A stretch of DNA of 44,936 nt from an uncultured Cellvibrio sp. (GTDB lineage: Bacteria; Pseudomonadota; Gammaproteobacteria; Pseudomonadales; Cellvibrionaceae), in contig CAMLOU010000013.1 in the NCBI GenBank assembly GCA_946481735.1, forward strand, positions 1 through 44,936, in the 5' to 3' direction. Below the pieces are notes generated by a model that did no database searches, was not told the DNA's origin, and was given only the letters and a program-made list of their open reading frames with translations. Below are positions 36,843-44,936 of this stretch, piece after piece (position 1 is the stretch's first letter; the number at the start of each line of letters is the position of its first letter). The position numbers and the translations under genes are program-made.

Positions 36843-37463
36843 TTACCGGGAATTGCCAGGTGATGTCTGTTCATCGGCAGGCGGCAATTTTTTAATCGGT
36901 TTTAACATACGCAACAGGGTTTGATCGCGGATCACAAAGTGATGCACCAGTGCGGCAAGGGCGTGCAAAGCAGCGATTATGACAATAGCCCAAGCGAGGA
37001 GTTCATGGACCAGGCCAGCGCGGTCCACGTTAGTCGCATCCAGTTGGGTGATCACGGGAAAGTGAATAATATCGAACAGGCTGGCCGGTTTTCCTTCGGC
37101 GGTAGTGATCAGGTAACCGCTGGCAATCACGCTAAGAATCAGGCCATACAGTAGATATTTCACCAGCGTGGCGAGGAACAGGGTTGTGCGGGAATGATTG
37201 GGTAATGCAGCGGGTTTTTTATTCACCAGGCGCCAGACAATGCGCACAACCATCAGCAATAACAGGATTAGCCCGAGGCTGACGTGCAACGCCGGCCCCT
37301 TGTGATACCACTCCGAATAATAATCCAGGCCGGTCATATAGATGCCCAGCCCGAACAGGAAAAAAATCAGCAGGGCAGACACCCAGTGCAAAAGGATGGT
37401 GAGTAATCCGTATCCAGTGGTAGCGTCTTTTAGCATCACGTGTGACTCGACAAGTGAGAGCAT
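36843..37463 (-). CDS. Cytochrome b561 (YceJ-like)
   Basis: The 206-residue protein has four transmembrane segments (about residues 18-38, 53-73, 95-115 and 150-170). Histidines are placed for two b-type hemes: LLHW near the start, ALHVSLG, and HELLAW with ALAALVHHF in the last part. Such proteins transfer electrons across the membrane, probably from quinol. The paired downstream yceI supports the YceJ assignment. An in-frame ATG at 37436 (MLKDATTGYG) is an equally good start. Confidence 0.88.
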   Translation of the reverse strand: MLSLVESHVMLKDATTGYGLLTILLHWVSALLIFFLFGLGIYMTGLDYYSEWYHKGPALHVSLGLILLLLMVVRIVWRLVNKKPAALPNHSRTTLFLATLVKYLLYGLILSVIASGYLITTAEGKPASLFDIIHFPVITQLDATNVDRAGLVHELLAWAIVIIAALHALAALVHHFVIRDQTLLRMLKPIKKLPPADEQTSPGNSR

Positions 37464-37611
37464 TGATCAGGGCTTTCTTCCATCACCTATAGTGGCAGGT
37501 CAAGGTGACGGAAAAATGTAAGATCCAGTCTAGCAGCTGCCGCGTTTGCTGCGGTTAAAGAAATGAAAAGGCGATGGGTGGTTCTGTGAGCGTCTGCGCA
37601 GTTTGCGCGCA

Positions 37612-38013
37612 TCAGTCGCGCGGTACGGGTCGGGTGCGCCCGTTATCATCAATAGCGACGTAAACAAATTCACCTTCGGTTACCTTGGCCACCTCACCGG
37701 TTTTGCAGACTTTAATCCAGACTTCAATCATCGTACGGATCGAGGTGCGTCCAATCTCTTGCGCGGACGCGTAGCAGCTGACCGTCGCCCCCACCGGTAC
37801 CGGCCGCAAAAAAACCATACTGCCCACGGCAACGGTAGTGACTCGACCTTTGGCTACTTCCTGCGCCAGGATCGCCCCGGCGAGATCCATCTGTGACATC
37901 AACCAGCCACCGAAGATGTCGCCATAAGGATTGGTGTCGGCAGGCATGGACAGGGTTTGTAATGTCAGGGTGCCGGTTGGTGTAGGTTCTTCATCGAGGT
38001 GATGCAGGGCCAT
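37612..38013 (-). CDS. YciA-type acyl-CoA thioesterase
   Basis: The 133-residue hot-dog protein starts MALHHLDEEPTPTGTLTLQTLSMP and carries ADTNPYGDIFGGWLMSQMDLAGAILA, the YciA motif with its catalytic Asp region, then FLRPVPVGATVSCYA. YciA hydrolyses a broad range of acyl-CoAs. It follows the TRAP large permease gene by 72 bases on the same strand and may be read with it, but no functional link is known. Confidence 0.88.
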   Translation of the reverse strand: MALHHLDEEPTPTGTLTLQTLSMPADTNPYGDIFGGWLMSQMDLAGAILAQEVAKGRVTTVAVGSMVFLRPVPVGATVSCYASAQEIGRTSIRTMIEVWIKVCKTGEVAKVTEGEFVYVAIDDNGRTRPVPRD

Positions 38014-38085
38014 AGAAAATTTCCGTCAATCAAATATTTAACAACACAGTGGGCAGCACATGCTCTATCCCGGGCGGCTTGCACT

Positions 38086-39453
38086 TCAAAGATAATCCGG
38101 CAACCAGGTGACCAGTGCCGGCCACAATGCCAGTGCGCACAACAATAACACCTGCAACAAAATAAAGGGCATGACGCCACGATAAATATCCAGCGTGCGC
38201 ACTTCAGCGGGCGCGACACCGCGCAAATAAAACAAGGCAAAACCGAAGGGCGGTGTTAAAAAAGATGTCTGCAAATTTACCGCAATCATGATGCCAAGCC
38301 AAATAGGATCAACCCCCATGGCTAACAGGACCGGCCCGACAATGGGCACCACCACAAACGTGATCTCAATAAAATCGAGGATAAAACCGAGGATAAAGAT
38401 GACCGCCATCACAATCAGTACAGCGGTAAAGGTTCCCCCGGGCAACTGATTAAAGAGTTGGTGAACCAGCTCTTCGCCGCCGAAGCCGCGAAACACCAAT
38501 GAAAACAATGAGGCGCCGATAAGGATCGCAAAGATCATCGCACTGACTTCGGTTGTGGAGCGTGCAACGTCGGTGAGCCGTTGCCAGCTTAGCTGACGTT
38601 TCCACAACGCCAACAGGCTGGCACCCAGGGCGCCGACCCCGGCGGCCTCAGTCGGCGTGGCTATCCCCAGCAAGATGGAACCGAGCACCAGTGCAATCAA
38701 CAGCAACACCGGCAACAAGCTGGGAATAACCCGCCATAAAGGCACCTGCTCGTCTTGAATAACCGTTGGTACTTGCTGCGGCCGGAAGCGCGCCATCAAC
38801 AACACATAAGCAATATAAAAAATGACCAGCAAGGCGCCGGGCACGATGGCGGCCACAAACAGATCGCCCACCGAAATGGTGCGCGGGTTAAAGATGCCCT
38901 GATTGAGTTGCGCCTGTTGGTAAGCGCTGGACAGAACATCACCCAGCAAAACCAGTGCGATGGATGGCGGAATGATTTGTCCCAGGGTGCCGGTGGCACA
39001 GATGGTGCCCGTCGCAAACGCCGGCGAGTAACCCCGCTTGAGCATGGTGGGCAGGGATAATAACCCCATGGTCACGACCGTTGCGCCGACAATACCGGTG
39101 CTGGCGGCGAGTAACGCGCCCACCACGACCACAGAAATCCCCAGGCCGCCCGGCAGCCTGCCGCAGGCTTTGGTCATATTCTCCAACAGCTCTTCCGCGA
39201 GCCGCGACTTTTCCAGCATCACCCCCATGAAGACAAACAGGGGCACAGCCACCAGGGTGTAATTGGTCATAATGCCGAACAGGCGAGCGGGAAAGGTGCG
39301 CAACCAACTGGGATCAAAATAACCGGTCACGATACCGACACCGGCAAACAGCAGGGCGACACCCGCCAGGGTAAAGGCCACCGGATAACCCAGCATCAGG
39401 GCCACGCAAACGGCTGCAAACATCAATAACGGGATAAATTCCACCAGCATCAT
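38086..39453 (-). CDS. dctM: TRAP transporter large permease (DctM)
   Basis: The 455-residue membrane protein has about 11 hydrophobic helices and the DctM hallmarks: PLFVFMGVMLEKS, a LGISVVVVGALLAASTGIVGATVVTMG helix pair, ATGTLGQIIPPSIALVLLGD, ATPTEAAGVGALGA, and PIVGPVLLAMGVDPIWLGIMIAVNLQTSFLTPPFGFALFYLRG near the end. It carries the main Na+-coupled transport path. Its start overlaps the dctQ stop by 4 bases (ATGA), so the two are translationally coupled. The binding protein gene is remote. Confidence 0.94.
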   Translation of the reverse strand: MMLVEFIPLLMFAAVCVALMLGYPVAFTLAGVALLFAGVGIVTGYFDPSWLRTFPARLFGIMTNYTLVAVPLFVFMGVMLEKSRLAEELLENMTKACGRLPGGLGISVVVVGALLAASTGIVGATVVTMGLLSLPTMLKRGYSPAFATGTICATGTLGQIIPPSIALVLLGDVLSSAYQQAQLNQGIFNPRTISVGDLFVAAIVPGALLVIFYIAYVLLMARFRPQQVPTVIQDEQVPLWRVIPSLLPVLLLIALVLGSILLGIATPTEAAGVGALGASLLALWKRQLSWQRLTDVARSTTEVSAMIFAILIGASLFSLVFRGFGGEELVHQLFNQLPGGTFTAVLIVMAVIFILGFILDFIEITFVVVPIVGPVLLAMGVDPIWLGIMIAVNLQTSFLTPPFGFALFYLRGVAPAEVRTLDIYRGVMPFILLQVLLLCALALWPALVTWLPDYL

Positions 39454-40010
39454 TGGCTTGCTTCCTCCTGCGGTGCCGGTGGCGTAACGCCCATCAACAG
39501 CAACAGGTTGCGCAGTAACTCGGCGATGGCTTGCAGGCTGAGGGTGATAGCCATCAAAGGAATCAGCGACTTGAGCAGATACACCGCGCCCACGCCGCCG
39601 GAATCGGTGGAGCCTTCGCGGATCGCCCAGGAGCTGAGCACGAAGTCCCAGCTGACAAATCCGGTGAAGACGGCCAGTGGCAGCAGGAATATCAGACAGC
39701 CAAGGCTGTCGACCCAGGCTTTGCGGCGCGCCGTAAACCGGCGGTACAGGATATCCACCCGCACATGGCCGCCGCGTTGGAGGGTATAGCCAGCGGCGAG
39801 CAGAAAGACCGCCGCATGCATATAGGTAACTGACTCTTGCAGGGCAATGGAGCCCACATCAAAGCCGCGCCGCAAGATCACCACGATACAGGTAGCGATC
39901 ACCATGATCACCGTAAGCCAGGCAATACTGCGGCCGATAAACCGGGTGATACCGTCGAGCAGATCAAGCAGGCGCTGGGGCCAGGGAGTGGTCGTGTGAA
40001 TGGAATCCAT
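39450..40010 (-). CDS. dctQ: TRAP transporter small permease (DctQ)
   Basis: DctQ is the small four-helix subunit that partners DctM. From the ATG at 40010 it has 186 residues, with a GGA site 6 bases upstream. Earlier in-frame ATGs at 40028 and 40037 lack one. Hydrophobic segments lie near residues 25-45, 60-77, 100-118 and 140-160, with RRGGHVRVDILYRRF-like basic loops (here LQRGGHVRVDILYRRF). The gene is first in a two-gene operon with dctM. Confidence 0.92.
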   Translation of the reverse strand: MDSIHTTTPWPQRLLDLLDGITRFIGRSIAWLTVIMVIATCIVVILRRGFDVGSIALQESVTYMHAAVFLLAAGYTLQRGGHVRVDILYRRFTARRKAWVDSLGCLIFLLPLAVFTGFVSWDFVLSSWAIREGSTDSGGVGAVYLLKSLIPLMAITLSLQAIAELLRNLLLLMGVTPPAPQEEASQ

Positions 40011-40107
40011 AGCAATCCGGTGCCCCATTATTGTCATTGTCGGGAAATGGGGCGCATTATAACGTTAAAACCCCGTTACGCCCGCGCGACTTACTGGAAA
40101 CATCACT

Positions 40108-40335
40108 ATGTATCAAACGTGCCTGACGCTCTTCTGGCTCGCTGCTACTGCCGGGCTGGTGGGCTGTAGTGATTACCCGCTGGAACAATTGCCGGATGAG
40201 GAGCTGCGCCAGCAACACCGCCAGTGCCGGCAACAACGGCCCGAAACCTATCCGGAGATCATGGTGTGCGACAACGTGCAGCGCGAATGCGAGCGGCGGG
40301 CGGTGGAGCGGGAGCGGGTCTGTGACAGGGAGTGA
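40108..40335 (+). CDS. Small predicted lipoprotein
   Basis: The 75-residue product starts with a lipoprotein signal peptide, MYQTCLTLFWLAATAGLVGC, with lipobox LVGC. The short mature part is highly charged (EELRQQHRQCRQQRPETYPE, then RECERRAVERERVCDRE) and holds three further cysteines. No family is recognised. It is divergent from dctQ and converges on the M48 gene with a 39-base gap. Coding is supported by the lipobox and start, but remains moderate. Confidence 0.6.
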   Translation: MYQTCLTLFWLAATAGLVGCSDYPLEQLPDEELRQQHRQCRQQRPETYPEIMVCDNVQRECERRAVERERVCDRE

Positions 40336-40374
40336 ACGGCAGGCTTCGCCATGGAAGCCTGCCAATACGCCAAT

Positions 40375-41652
40375 TTACGGCGCCTGAAGCTTGGCCAGTT
40401 GCGCCTTGGCGGCTTCGCCGATTTCGCCGCCGCCTTGGGCGGCTTGTTGAAAGTAGGTTGCTGCAGCGGAGCGTTGGCCTTTACCCAGGGCGATTTCGCC
40501 CAAATAGTACGCGGCCAACTGGGTGGGCAGGAGTTGCTGGCTGGCGACCAGGTCTTTTTCCGCTTGGGCCGTGTTGCCCAATTGCTTATGGGCCACACCG
40601 CGATAGACGTAGGGACGGAAGAATTCCGGGTTAGCCTGGATCGCCCGGTCCAGTGCGGTTACCGCCTCTTTCTCTTTCTTTTGTTGCAACAGCAGCTGAC
40701 CTTTCAATTCCCAGAACAAATTCTCCTTCGGCTGCTGCTTGATGGAGTTTTCCACCAGGCTCAGGGCATTGGTGTAGTTTTTCTCACTGGCGGCCTTCAT
40801 GGCCTTTTCATAATTGGCATAAGCGGTCTGGTCTTTGCGTACCTGGGCCATGGCCTTGTCGAAAGCGGCTTTGTTGCGCGCACCGCCGGGATTGGCCTGG
40901 GCCATGGCCCGGTTGGCTGCAACCCGCTCCTGTGAGGGTGGATGGCTGGCGAACAGGCCTTCCAGCCAGTTGGTCTGACGGCCCTCGGACAACTTCACGA
41001 AGGTTTCCTGTAACTCCACCGCGCCCATGGGATCGTAGCCAGCCTTCACCATGTATTCGATACCGTATCTGTCGGCTTCCAGCTCATGGCTGCGGCTGTA
41101 TTTGGACATCCAGGCATTGGCGCCCACACCCAACGCGCCGACCGCCAGGCCAGCGTATTCGGATTCCTGGGTAGAAGCGGCGACACCGGCAGCCAACAGG
41201 CCGGTACTAATCAGGATATTCTGGGTTTGCTGGGAGGCGCCGTGTCGGGCAGCCGCGTGGACAATTTCATGGCCTAACACGGCGGCCAACTGCGCCTCGT
41301 CTTTCAGTTCCACCAGCAGGCCGCGGTTGATGGCCATCTTGCCGCCGGGCAGAGCCCAGGCATTGGGCACATCGTTGTTGAGTACCACAAATTCATAGGG
41401 TAATTGCGGGCGATCACTGACGGCGGCGAGCTTTTGGCCGACCTTGTTGACGTATACCGTCAGCTCGGGATCGACAACATAGCGACCGCCCTGGGATTGC
41501 TGGCTGGGTTCGTAGTTTTTGGCACCAATGGCCACTTCCTGTTCGGGCGATACAAAAGAGAGCTGGTTTTTGCCGGTAACAGGATTTACCGCACAGCCGA
41601 TCAAACCGCTGGCGAAGATACAGCAACCCAACAGGGTGAATAGTCGTTTCAT
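40375..41652 (-). CDS. M48 family metalloprotease with TPR-like tail, lipoprotein
   Basis: From the ATG at 41652, preceded by a strong AAGGAGG, the product has 425 residues. The signal peptide ends in a LIGC lipobox (Cys20). The zinc motif HEIVH is at residues 128-132, with the third ligand in ELEADRYG. After about residue 270 the protein is helical with tetratrico-like repeats (NYTNALSLVENSIKQ, then KEAVTALDRAIQANPEFF, then QAEKDLVASQQLLP). This is the BepA/YfgC layout, linked in E. coli to outer-membrane protein quality control. An upstream in-frame start at 41694 is rejected. Confidence 0.93.
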   Translation of the reverse strand: MKRLFTLLGCCIFASGLIGCAVNPVTGKNQLSFVSPEQEVAIGAKNYEPSQQSQGGRYVVDPELTVYVNKVGQKLAAVSDRPQLPYEFVVLNNDVPNAWALPGGKMAINRGLLVELKDEAQLAAVLGHEIVHAAARHGASQQTQNILISTGLLAAGVAASTQESEYAGLAVGALGVGANAWMSKYSRSHELEADRYGIEYMVKAGYDPMGAVELQETFVKLSEGRQTNWLEGLFASHPPSQERVAANRAMAQANPGGARNKAAFDKAMAQVRKDQTAYANYEKAMKAASEKNYTNALSLVENSIKQQPKENLFWELKGQLLLQQKKEKEAVTALDRAIQANPEFFRPYVYRGVAHKQLGNTAQAEKDLVASQQLLPTQLAAYYLGEIALGKGQRSAAATYFQQAAQGGGEIGEAAKAQLAKLQAP

Positions 41653-41857
41653 GATTGTCCTCCTTAAGACCAAGGCCGCTATGATGCCACACAAATTATC
41701 CGCACAAAGTGACGTTTATTCCGCGCGCGTCGGTTTACAGACCTTGTAAAAGCCGCAAATACTGCACGGGAAAGAGCGGCTGTACTTGACCGCACCAAAC
41801 GCCAATCGGCTACCTCCGGTCAATATTGAGCGAGGCTACAGAACCCATAAGGGATAT

Positions 41858-41886
41858 GTGACCCGGCGAGCTGGCGCCGCTATAAT
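41858..41886 (+). promoter_or_regulatory. Predicted sigma-70 promoter for the DUF4265-like gene
   Basis: A perfect TATAAT at 41881-41886 is preceded at 17 bases by GTGACC (41858-41863), four of six matching the -35 consensus. Transcription would start near 41893, about 27 bases before the ATG at 41920. Confidence 0.65.
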
Positions 41887-41919
41887 GCCCGCCCACTGAA
41901 CAAGCGACGAGACGATGTG

Positions 41920-42396
41920 ATGAAAGCCCTACAGATGGTGGAGATGTTTGCCGGGGTTGATCCCCAGGGCAAGCCGATAGCGGAAAAGATCCCGGTGCGT
42001 GAACTGGAGAATGGCGACCTGCAACTGGTGCAGTCGCCCGCCTTTGTGAAAGGTCTGGCCAGCGGCGACGTGATCCGCTTTTCGCCCCGCTCGCGGGAAT
42101 TTGAGATCGCCCAGCGCAGCGGCAATCTGAGTGTGCGCGTATTTGCCCGCAGCAATATCGAAGAACTGGCAGATCGCTTGACGGCGCAGCTGGAAAAGCT
42201 CGGCGGTGAACTGGACCTGCAAACCCCGCGTATGCTGGTGTACTCCATCCACGTCAGTTGTGGTTTCACCGCTATCGAAGCGATCCTTAACCGCGAAGTG
42301 GTCGGTGAATGCGGGTGGATGTATGGCAATGTCTACGATCCTGCCGATGGCGTTACGCCGCTAAACTGGTGGCAGGAATTGTTAAAGCCAGAGTAA
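41920..42396 (+). CDS. DUF4265-like protein
   Basis: The 158-residue product (start [17 protein letters not shown]) has no known function. Segments [32 protein letters not shown] and a cysteine-bearing [14 protein letters not shown] match my memory of the DUF4265 family, at family level only. The protein appears soluble with no signal peptide. A GTG three bases earlier is possible. A good promoter precedes it. yaaA follows 37 bases downstream. Confidence 0.75.
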   Translation: MKALQMVEMFAGVDPQGKPIAEKIPVRELENGDLQLVQSPAFVKGLASGDVIRFSPRSREFEIAQRSGNLSVRVFARSNIEELADRLTAQLEKLGGELDLQTPRMLVYSIHVSCGFTAIEAILNREVVGECGWMYGNVYDPADGVTPLNWWQELLKPE

Positions 42397-42433
42397 TCCA
42401 ACCTTACATGCCTATGCAGGAATACCGCGCGTT

Positions 42434-43210
42434 ATGCTGTTATTGATCTCCCCCGCCAAGACGCTGGATTTTGACACACCGCCCCAAACCAGCGTTGCTA
42501 CCCAACCGGATTTCCTCGATCACTCCCAGGCCCTGATCGACGAGTTGCGCCATTTGTCACCGCCACAGATTTCTGAACTGATGGGTATCAGTGACAAACT
42601 GGGCGACCTGAATTTTGGCCGCTTCCTCAATTGGCAGACCCCCTTCACGCCGGCTAACGCCAAGCAAGCGGTGCTGGCGTTCAAGGGGGACGTCTACACC
42701 GGTATGCAGGCCGACACCTTTGCGAAAGGGGATTTCACCTTTGCCCAGAAACACCTGCGCATCCTGTCCGGCCTCTACGGATTGTTGCGGCCCCTCGACC
42801 TGATCCAGCCTTACCGCCTGGAGATGGGTACGGCTTTCGCCAACGCGCGCGGCAAGAACCTGTACCAGTTCTGGGGTGACATCATCACCGACCGGATCAA
42901 TGAAGAGCTGGCGGCGTTGAAGAGCAAGGTGGTGGTCAACCTCGCGTCCAACGAGTATTACCAGGCCGTCAACGGGCGCCGCCTGGATGCCGAGGTGATC
43001 ACGCCGGTGTTCAAGGATCGCAAGAACGGCCAATACAAGATCATCAGCTTCTTCGCGAAAAAAGCGCGCGGAATGATGAGCGCCTACATCATCCGCGAAC
43101 GACTCAAAAAACCCGATGCCATCAAAGGTTTCAACACCGCCGGTTACGTCTACAACGAAGCCATGTCGAACCCGAAAGAATGGGTATTTACCCGCGACGC
43201 TGAGGCATGA
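42434..43210 (+). CDS. yaaA: Peroxide stress protein YaaA
   Basis: YaaA (DUF328) limits free iron and DNA damage during hydrogen peroxide stress in E. coli. The 258-residue product begins [16 protein letters not shown], the family signature. It contains [50 protein letters not shown] [13 protein letters not shown], and [19 protein letters not shown]. Length is typical. The presence of oxyR in the same window makes peroxide control plausible, but no OxyR site is claimed. Confidence 0.96.
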   Translation: MLLLISPAKTLDFDTPPQTSVATQPDFLDHSQALIDELRHLSPPQISELMGISDKLGDLNFGRFLNWQTPFTPANAKQAVLAFKGDVYTGMQADTFAKGDFTFAQKHLRILSGLYGLLRPLDLIQPYRLEMGTAFANARGKNLYQFWGDIITDRINEELAALKSKVVVNLASNEYYQAVNGRRLDAEVITPVFKDRKNGQYKIISFFAKKARGMMSAYIIRERLKKPDAIKGFNTAGYVYNEAMSNPKEWVFTRDAEA

Positions 43211-43344
43211 TTGAGGTGGTGTTGAGCTATAAGGCGCGGCGAATCAAGCATATTCGGCAAATCACAATCTTTCGCATTTGAACTAGCGAAACATTCTTAG
43301 AATCCTGTTGCGTTCGCCCGTGTTCCTCATTAGAGTTTTTGCCA

Positions 43345-43362
43345 GTTTTGGTGTACCAAAAC
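43345..43362. promoter_or_regulatory. Dyad-symmetric site upstream of the TfoX-N gene
   Basis: GTTTTGGT (43345-43352) and ACCAAAAC (43355-43362) are perfect inverted arms separated by two bases. The site is about 80 bases before the TfoX-N ATG. It has the size of a dimeric repressor operator, but could also be part of a hairpin in the leader. Confidence 0.4.
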
Positions 43363-43442
43363 CAACCGGGACAAGGAGCGGTCGATGTGTTGTAACGACC
43401 CTGTCTCACCCCCCCAAACCTCCCCATAAGAAAGGCGTCGAT

Positions 43443-43826
43443 ATGGCAGTCAGCACTCACTATGTAGCTCACGCAGTGGAATGCATGGCTCGTGTTGCAC
43501 CTGTCTCTTACCGTCGGATTTTTCACGGCGTGGGCATTTACCATCAGGGTGTCCAGTTCGCCATCATCGTCAATGATCATCTGTATTTCCGCGCTGACGA
43601 ATACTCCCGCTCGCTCTACGAGCAACGCGGCATGGCACCTTTTCGGCCAGCGGCGGCGGATATGGTAGAGTCGGCGTTTTATCAGGTGCCGGAAGCCGTT
43701 CTCGAACGGCCAGCCGAGTTGATCTACTGGATGCGCACCGCCGTAGAAGCGGCGCAAAACGGTTACTCGCTGGAACAGGACGAACCCTACATCGACGCCC
43801 CGGTGCGTCATCTGCAAGCGCGCTAA
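43443..43826 (+). CDS. TfoX N-terminal domain protein
   Basis: From the ATG at 43443 (AAAGG about 8 bases upstream) the product has 127 residues. It matches the TfoX/Sxy N-terminal domain: VECMARVAPVSYRRIFHGVGIYHQGVQFAIIVNDHLYFRAD. Sxy/TfoX is the competence activator of Haemophilus and Vibrio, but the C-terminal TfoX domain is missing here, as in many short homologues of unknown role. An in-frame start at 43308 adds 45 unlikely residues. Confidence 0.85.
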   Translation: MAVSTHYVAHAVECMARVAPVSYRRIFHGVGIYHQGVQFAIIVNDHLYFRADEYSRSLYEQRGMAPFRPAAADMVESAFYQVPEAVLERPAELIYWMRTAVEAAQNGYSLEQDEPYIDAPVRHLQAR

Positions 43827-43865
43827 TTTGTCGCATTCTGATACAAATCGACTAGGCTAATAAAA

Positions 43866-43901
43866 CCCCCGGACAATCTTCGGGGCCTCACTGTTTTTTT
43901 T
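43866..43901 (+). terminator. Possible terminator after the TfoX-N gene
   Basis: CCCCGGA (43867-43873) pairs with TTCGGGG (43879-43885) around CAATC, including one wobble. An eight-T tract follows, but only after 8 bases (43894-43901). On the minus strand the same hairpin is followed by GTTTTATTA. The T tract lies in the leader of the next gene. Confidence 0.5.
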
Positions 43902-43918
43902 GTGCAAGGAATTAGCCT

Positions 43919-44791
43919 ATGGCTATCCGAATCCTCGTCGTTGACGACGCGACTTTCATCCGTGACATGGTCAAGAAACACCTGCGGGAAACAATTCCCG
44001 GTGTTGAAGTGTATGAAGCGGTAGATGGCAGCCGCGCGCTGGCCGCGATGAAAAGCCAGACCATGGACCTGATCCTCTCGGATTGGGAAATGCCCAACAT
44101 GAGCGGCGAAGAACTCCTGCGCGCCGTGCGCAGCAGCGACCAGGGCGCGGCCACACCCTTCGTGATGATCTCCAGCCGCGGCGACCGCAACCATGTCATC
44201 AAAGCGGTCGAGTCCGGCGTATCCGACTACCTCACCAAACCCTTTACGCCCGAAGAATTACTGCGCAAAGTCTTCAAACAACTCAAAGCCGTCGGCAAGG
44301 CACCCACCCACGCCAGAGGCCAAGCCAGCACCCAAGGCATTGCCTTCGCCTCAGTAGACGTACTCACCGGCACACGAGCACCCCAACCCACAGCCAGCCC
44401 CCTCACCAACCCGGCCAGCAGCGCCAGCCTCCTGACCGGCGGTGCGGCCAAACCCAAGCCTGTTGCCAAGGCAACGAATATCAAAGGCAAAGCACAACTG
44501 CGCTTCTCCAACAACACCAAGCCCTGCGCCTGCGTCATCCGCGAACTCTCCCTGCAATCCCTCGGCGGCCTCATGCAACGCAGCGACAACCTGCCCACCG
44601 TCTTCGACCAAGCCGTCGTCGACATCGAAATGGGCGACGGCGGCGACCTCGCCCGCGTCAACGGCTACGTCCACAGCATCCAGGCCGGCGAAAACCGCGC
44701 GGAAACCAACGTGGTAAAAATTGTGATTCGCTTTGTGGATAACGATGCGGAAAAATTTGAAGTGCTGTCGCAGTATATTGCGCAGATGTGA
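43919..44791 (+). CDS. Response regulator with CheY-like receiver and PilZ-like C-terminal domain
   Basis: The 290-residue protein starts with a canonical receiver domain: Asp9-Asp10, phospho-acceptor Asp55 in LILSDWEMPNMSG, Ser85 and Lys107 in LTKPFT. Residues about 130-178 form an A, P, T and S-rich linker. Residues about 185-290 (KGKAQLRFSNNTKPCACVIRELSLQSLGGLMQRSDNLP and onwards) look like a divergent PilZ domain but lack a clear RxxxR and the usual DxSxxG. AAGGA lies about 8 bases before the ATG. No kinase is adjacent. C-terminal identity is uncertain. Confidence 0.85.
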   Translation: MAIRILVVDDATFIRDMVKKHLRETIPGVEVYEAVDGSRALAAMKSQTMDLILSDWEMPNMSGEELLRAVRSSDQGAATPFVMISSRGDRNHVIKAVESGVSDYLTKPFTPEELLRKVFKQLKAVGKAPTHARGQASTQGIAFASVDVLTGTRAPQPTASPLTNPASSASLLTGGAAKPKPVAKATNIKGKAQLRFSNNTKPCACVIRELSLQSLGGLMQRSDNLPTVFDQAVVDIEMGDGGDLARVNGYVHSIQAGENRAETNVVKIVIRFVDNDAEKFEVLSQYIAQM

Positions 44792-44881
44792 AATCAGAGA
44801 CGGTTGTTAAACGATTAAATTCTACGATGCTTTTTGCAGCCTGCACCAAGTGAGTTTGGCGTTGGGATAGTGGTTCCGAAA

Positions 44882-44936
44882 CCCTCAAGTCATGGATGAC
44901 TTGAGGGAGCTACAGGGATGTATTTATGCGTTTTCG
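44882..44936 (-). repeat. Intergenic hairpin repeat, copy 2
   Basis: Read on the minus strand this matches the copy at 33109-33163 at about 49 of 55 positions: CGAAAACGCATAA, CATCCCTGT, then an 11-bp hairpin CCCTCAAGTCA with TGACTTGAGGG around TCCA. One stem pair changed from T-A to G-C on both arms. It begins 90 bases after the response-regulator stop and runs to the window edge, so its outer end is not seen. Confidence 0.85.

Overview
The window looks like housekeeping chromosome from a gammaproteobacterium. Gene content and order (argB, slmA, pyrE, crc, rph, yicC, gmk, rpoZ, spoT, ridA, then rho/trxA/ubiD and oxyR-recG) resemble the corresponding chromosomal region of Pseudomonas and its relatives. 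The VCBS-repeat, TRAP and S9-peptidase genes fit a Cellvibrio-like member of the Cellvibrionaceae. That placement is inference from recalled synteny, not from a search. I see no rRNA, tRNA, CRISPR array, insertion sequence, prophage or defence island.

Layout. (1) 1-5.8 kb: argB and slmA on +; pyrE with a DUF4124 coiled-coil gene on -; crc divergent from pyrE; rph and yicC divergent. (2) 5.8-12 kb: mtfA, an exported alpha/beta hydrolase, a small HTH gene, then the stringent-response group gmk-rpoZ-spoT-ridA. (3) 12-14 kb: an exported S9 prolyl oligopeptidase-type enzyme. (4) 14-23.7 kb: nine or ten genes all on -: NAD-epimerase, hybrid histidine kinase, trxA, rho, ubiD, an entericidin-like lipoprotein, a CPxCG protein, mscL and lpdA. 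(5) 23.8-30.6 kb: oxyR overlapping recG, a YbaK-HDOD fusion, a hydratase, a thioesterase and an EAL phosphodiesterase. (6) 30.8-34.4 kb: uvrD and a TRAP solute-binding protein. (7) 34.4-40 kb on -: a VCBS-repeat protein, yceI with its b561 partner, a YciA-type thioesterase and the TRAP permease pair. (8) 40-44.9 kb: small lipoprotein, M48-TPR lipoprotein, DUF4265-like protein, yaaA, TfoX-N protein and a REC protein with an unusual C-terminal domain.

Functional themes are nucleotide and arginine synthesis, (p)ppGpp signalling, peroxide defence (oxyR, recG, yaaA, trxA), RNA metabolism (rph, yicC, rho, crc) and c-di-GMP or phosphorelay signalling.

The most interesting non-coding signal is a ~55-bp intergenic element present twice in opposite orientation (33109-33163 and 44882-44936). 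Its 11-bp hairpin carries a compensatory base-pair change between the copies. Others are a C-rich, G-poor rho leader behind a good promoter, a separate REP-like palindrome at 34422-34454, and two local synonymous-composition skews. I did not find a convincing wholly new multi-gene system.
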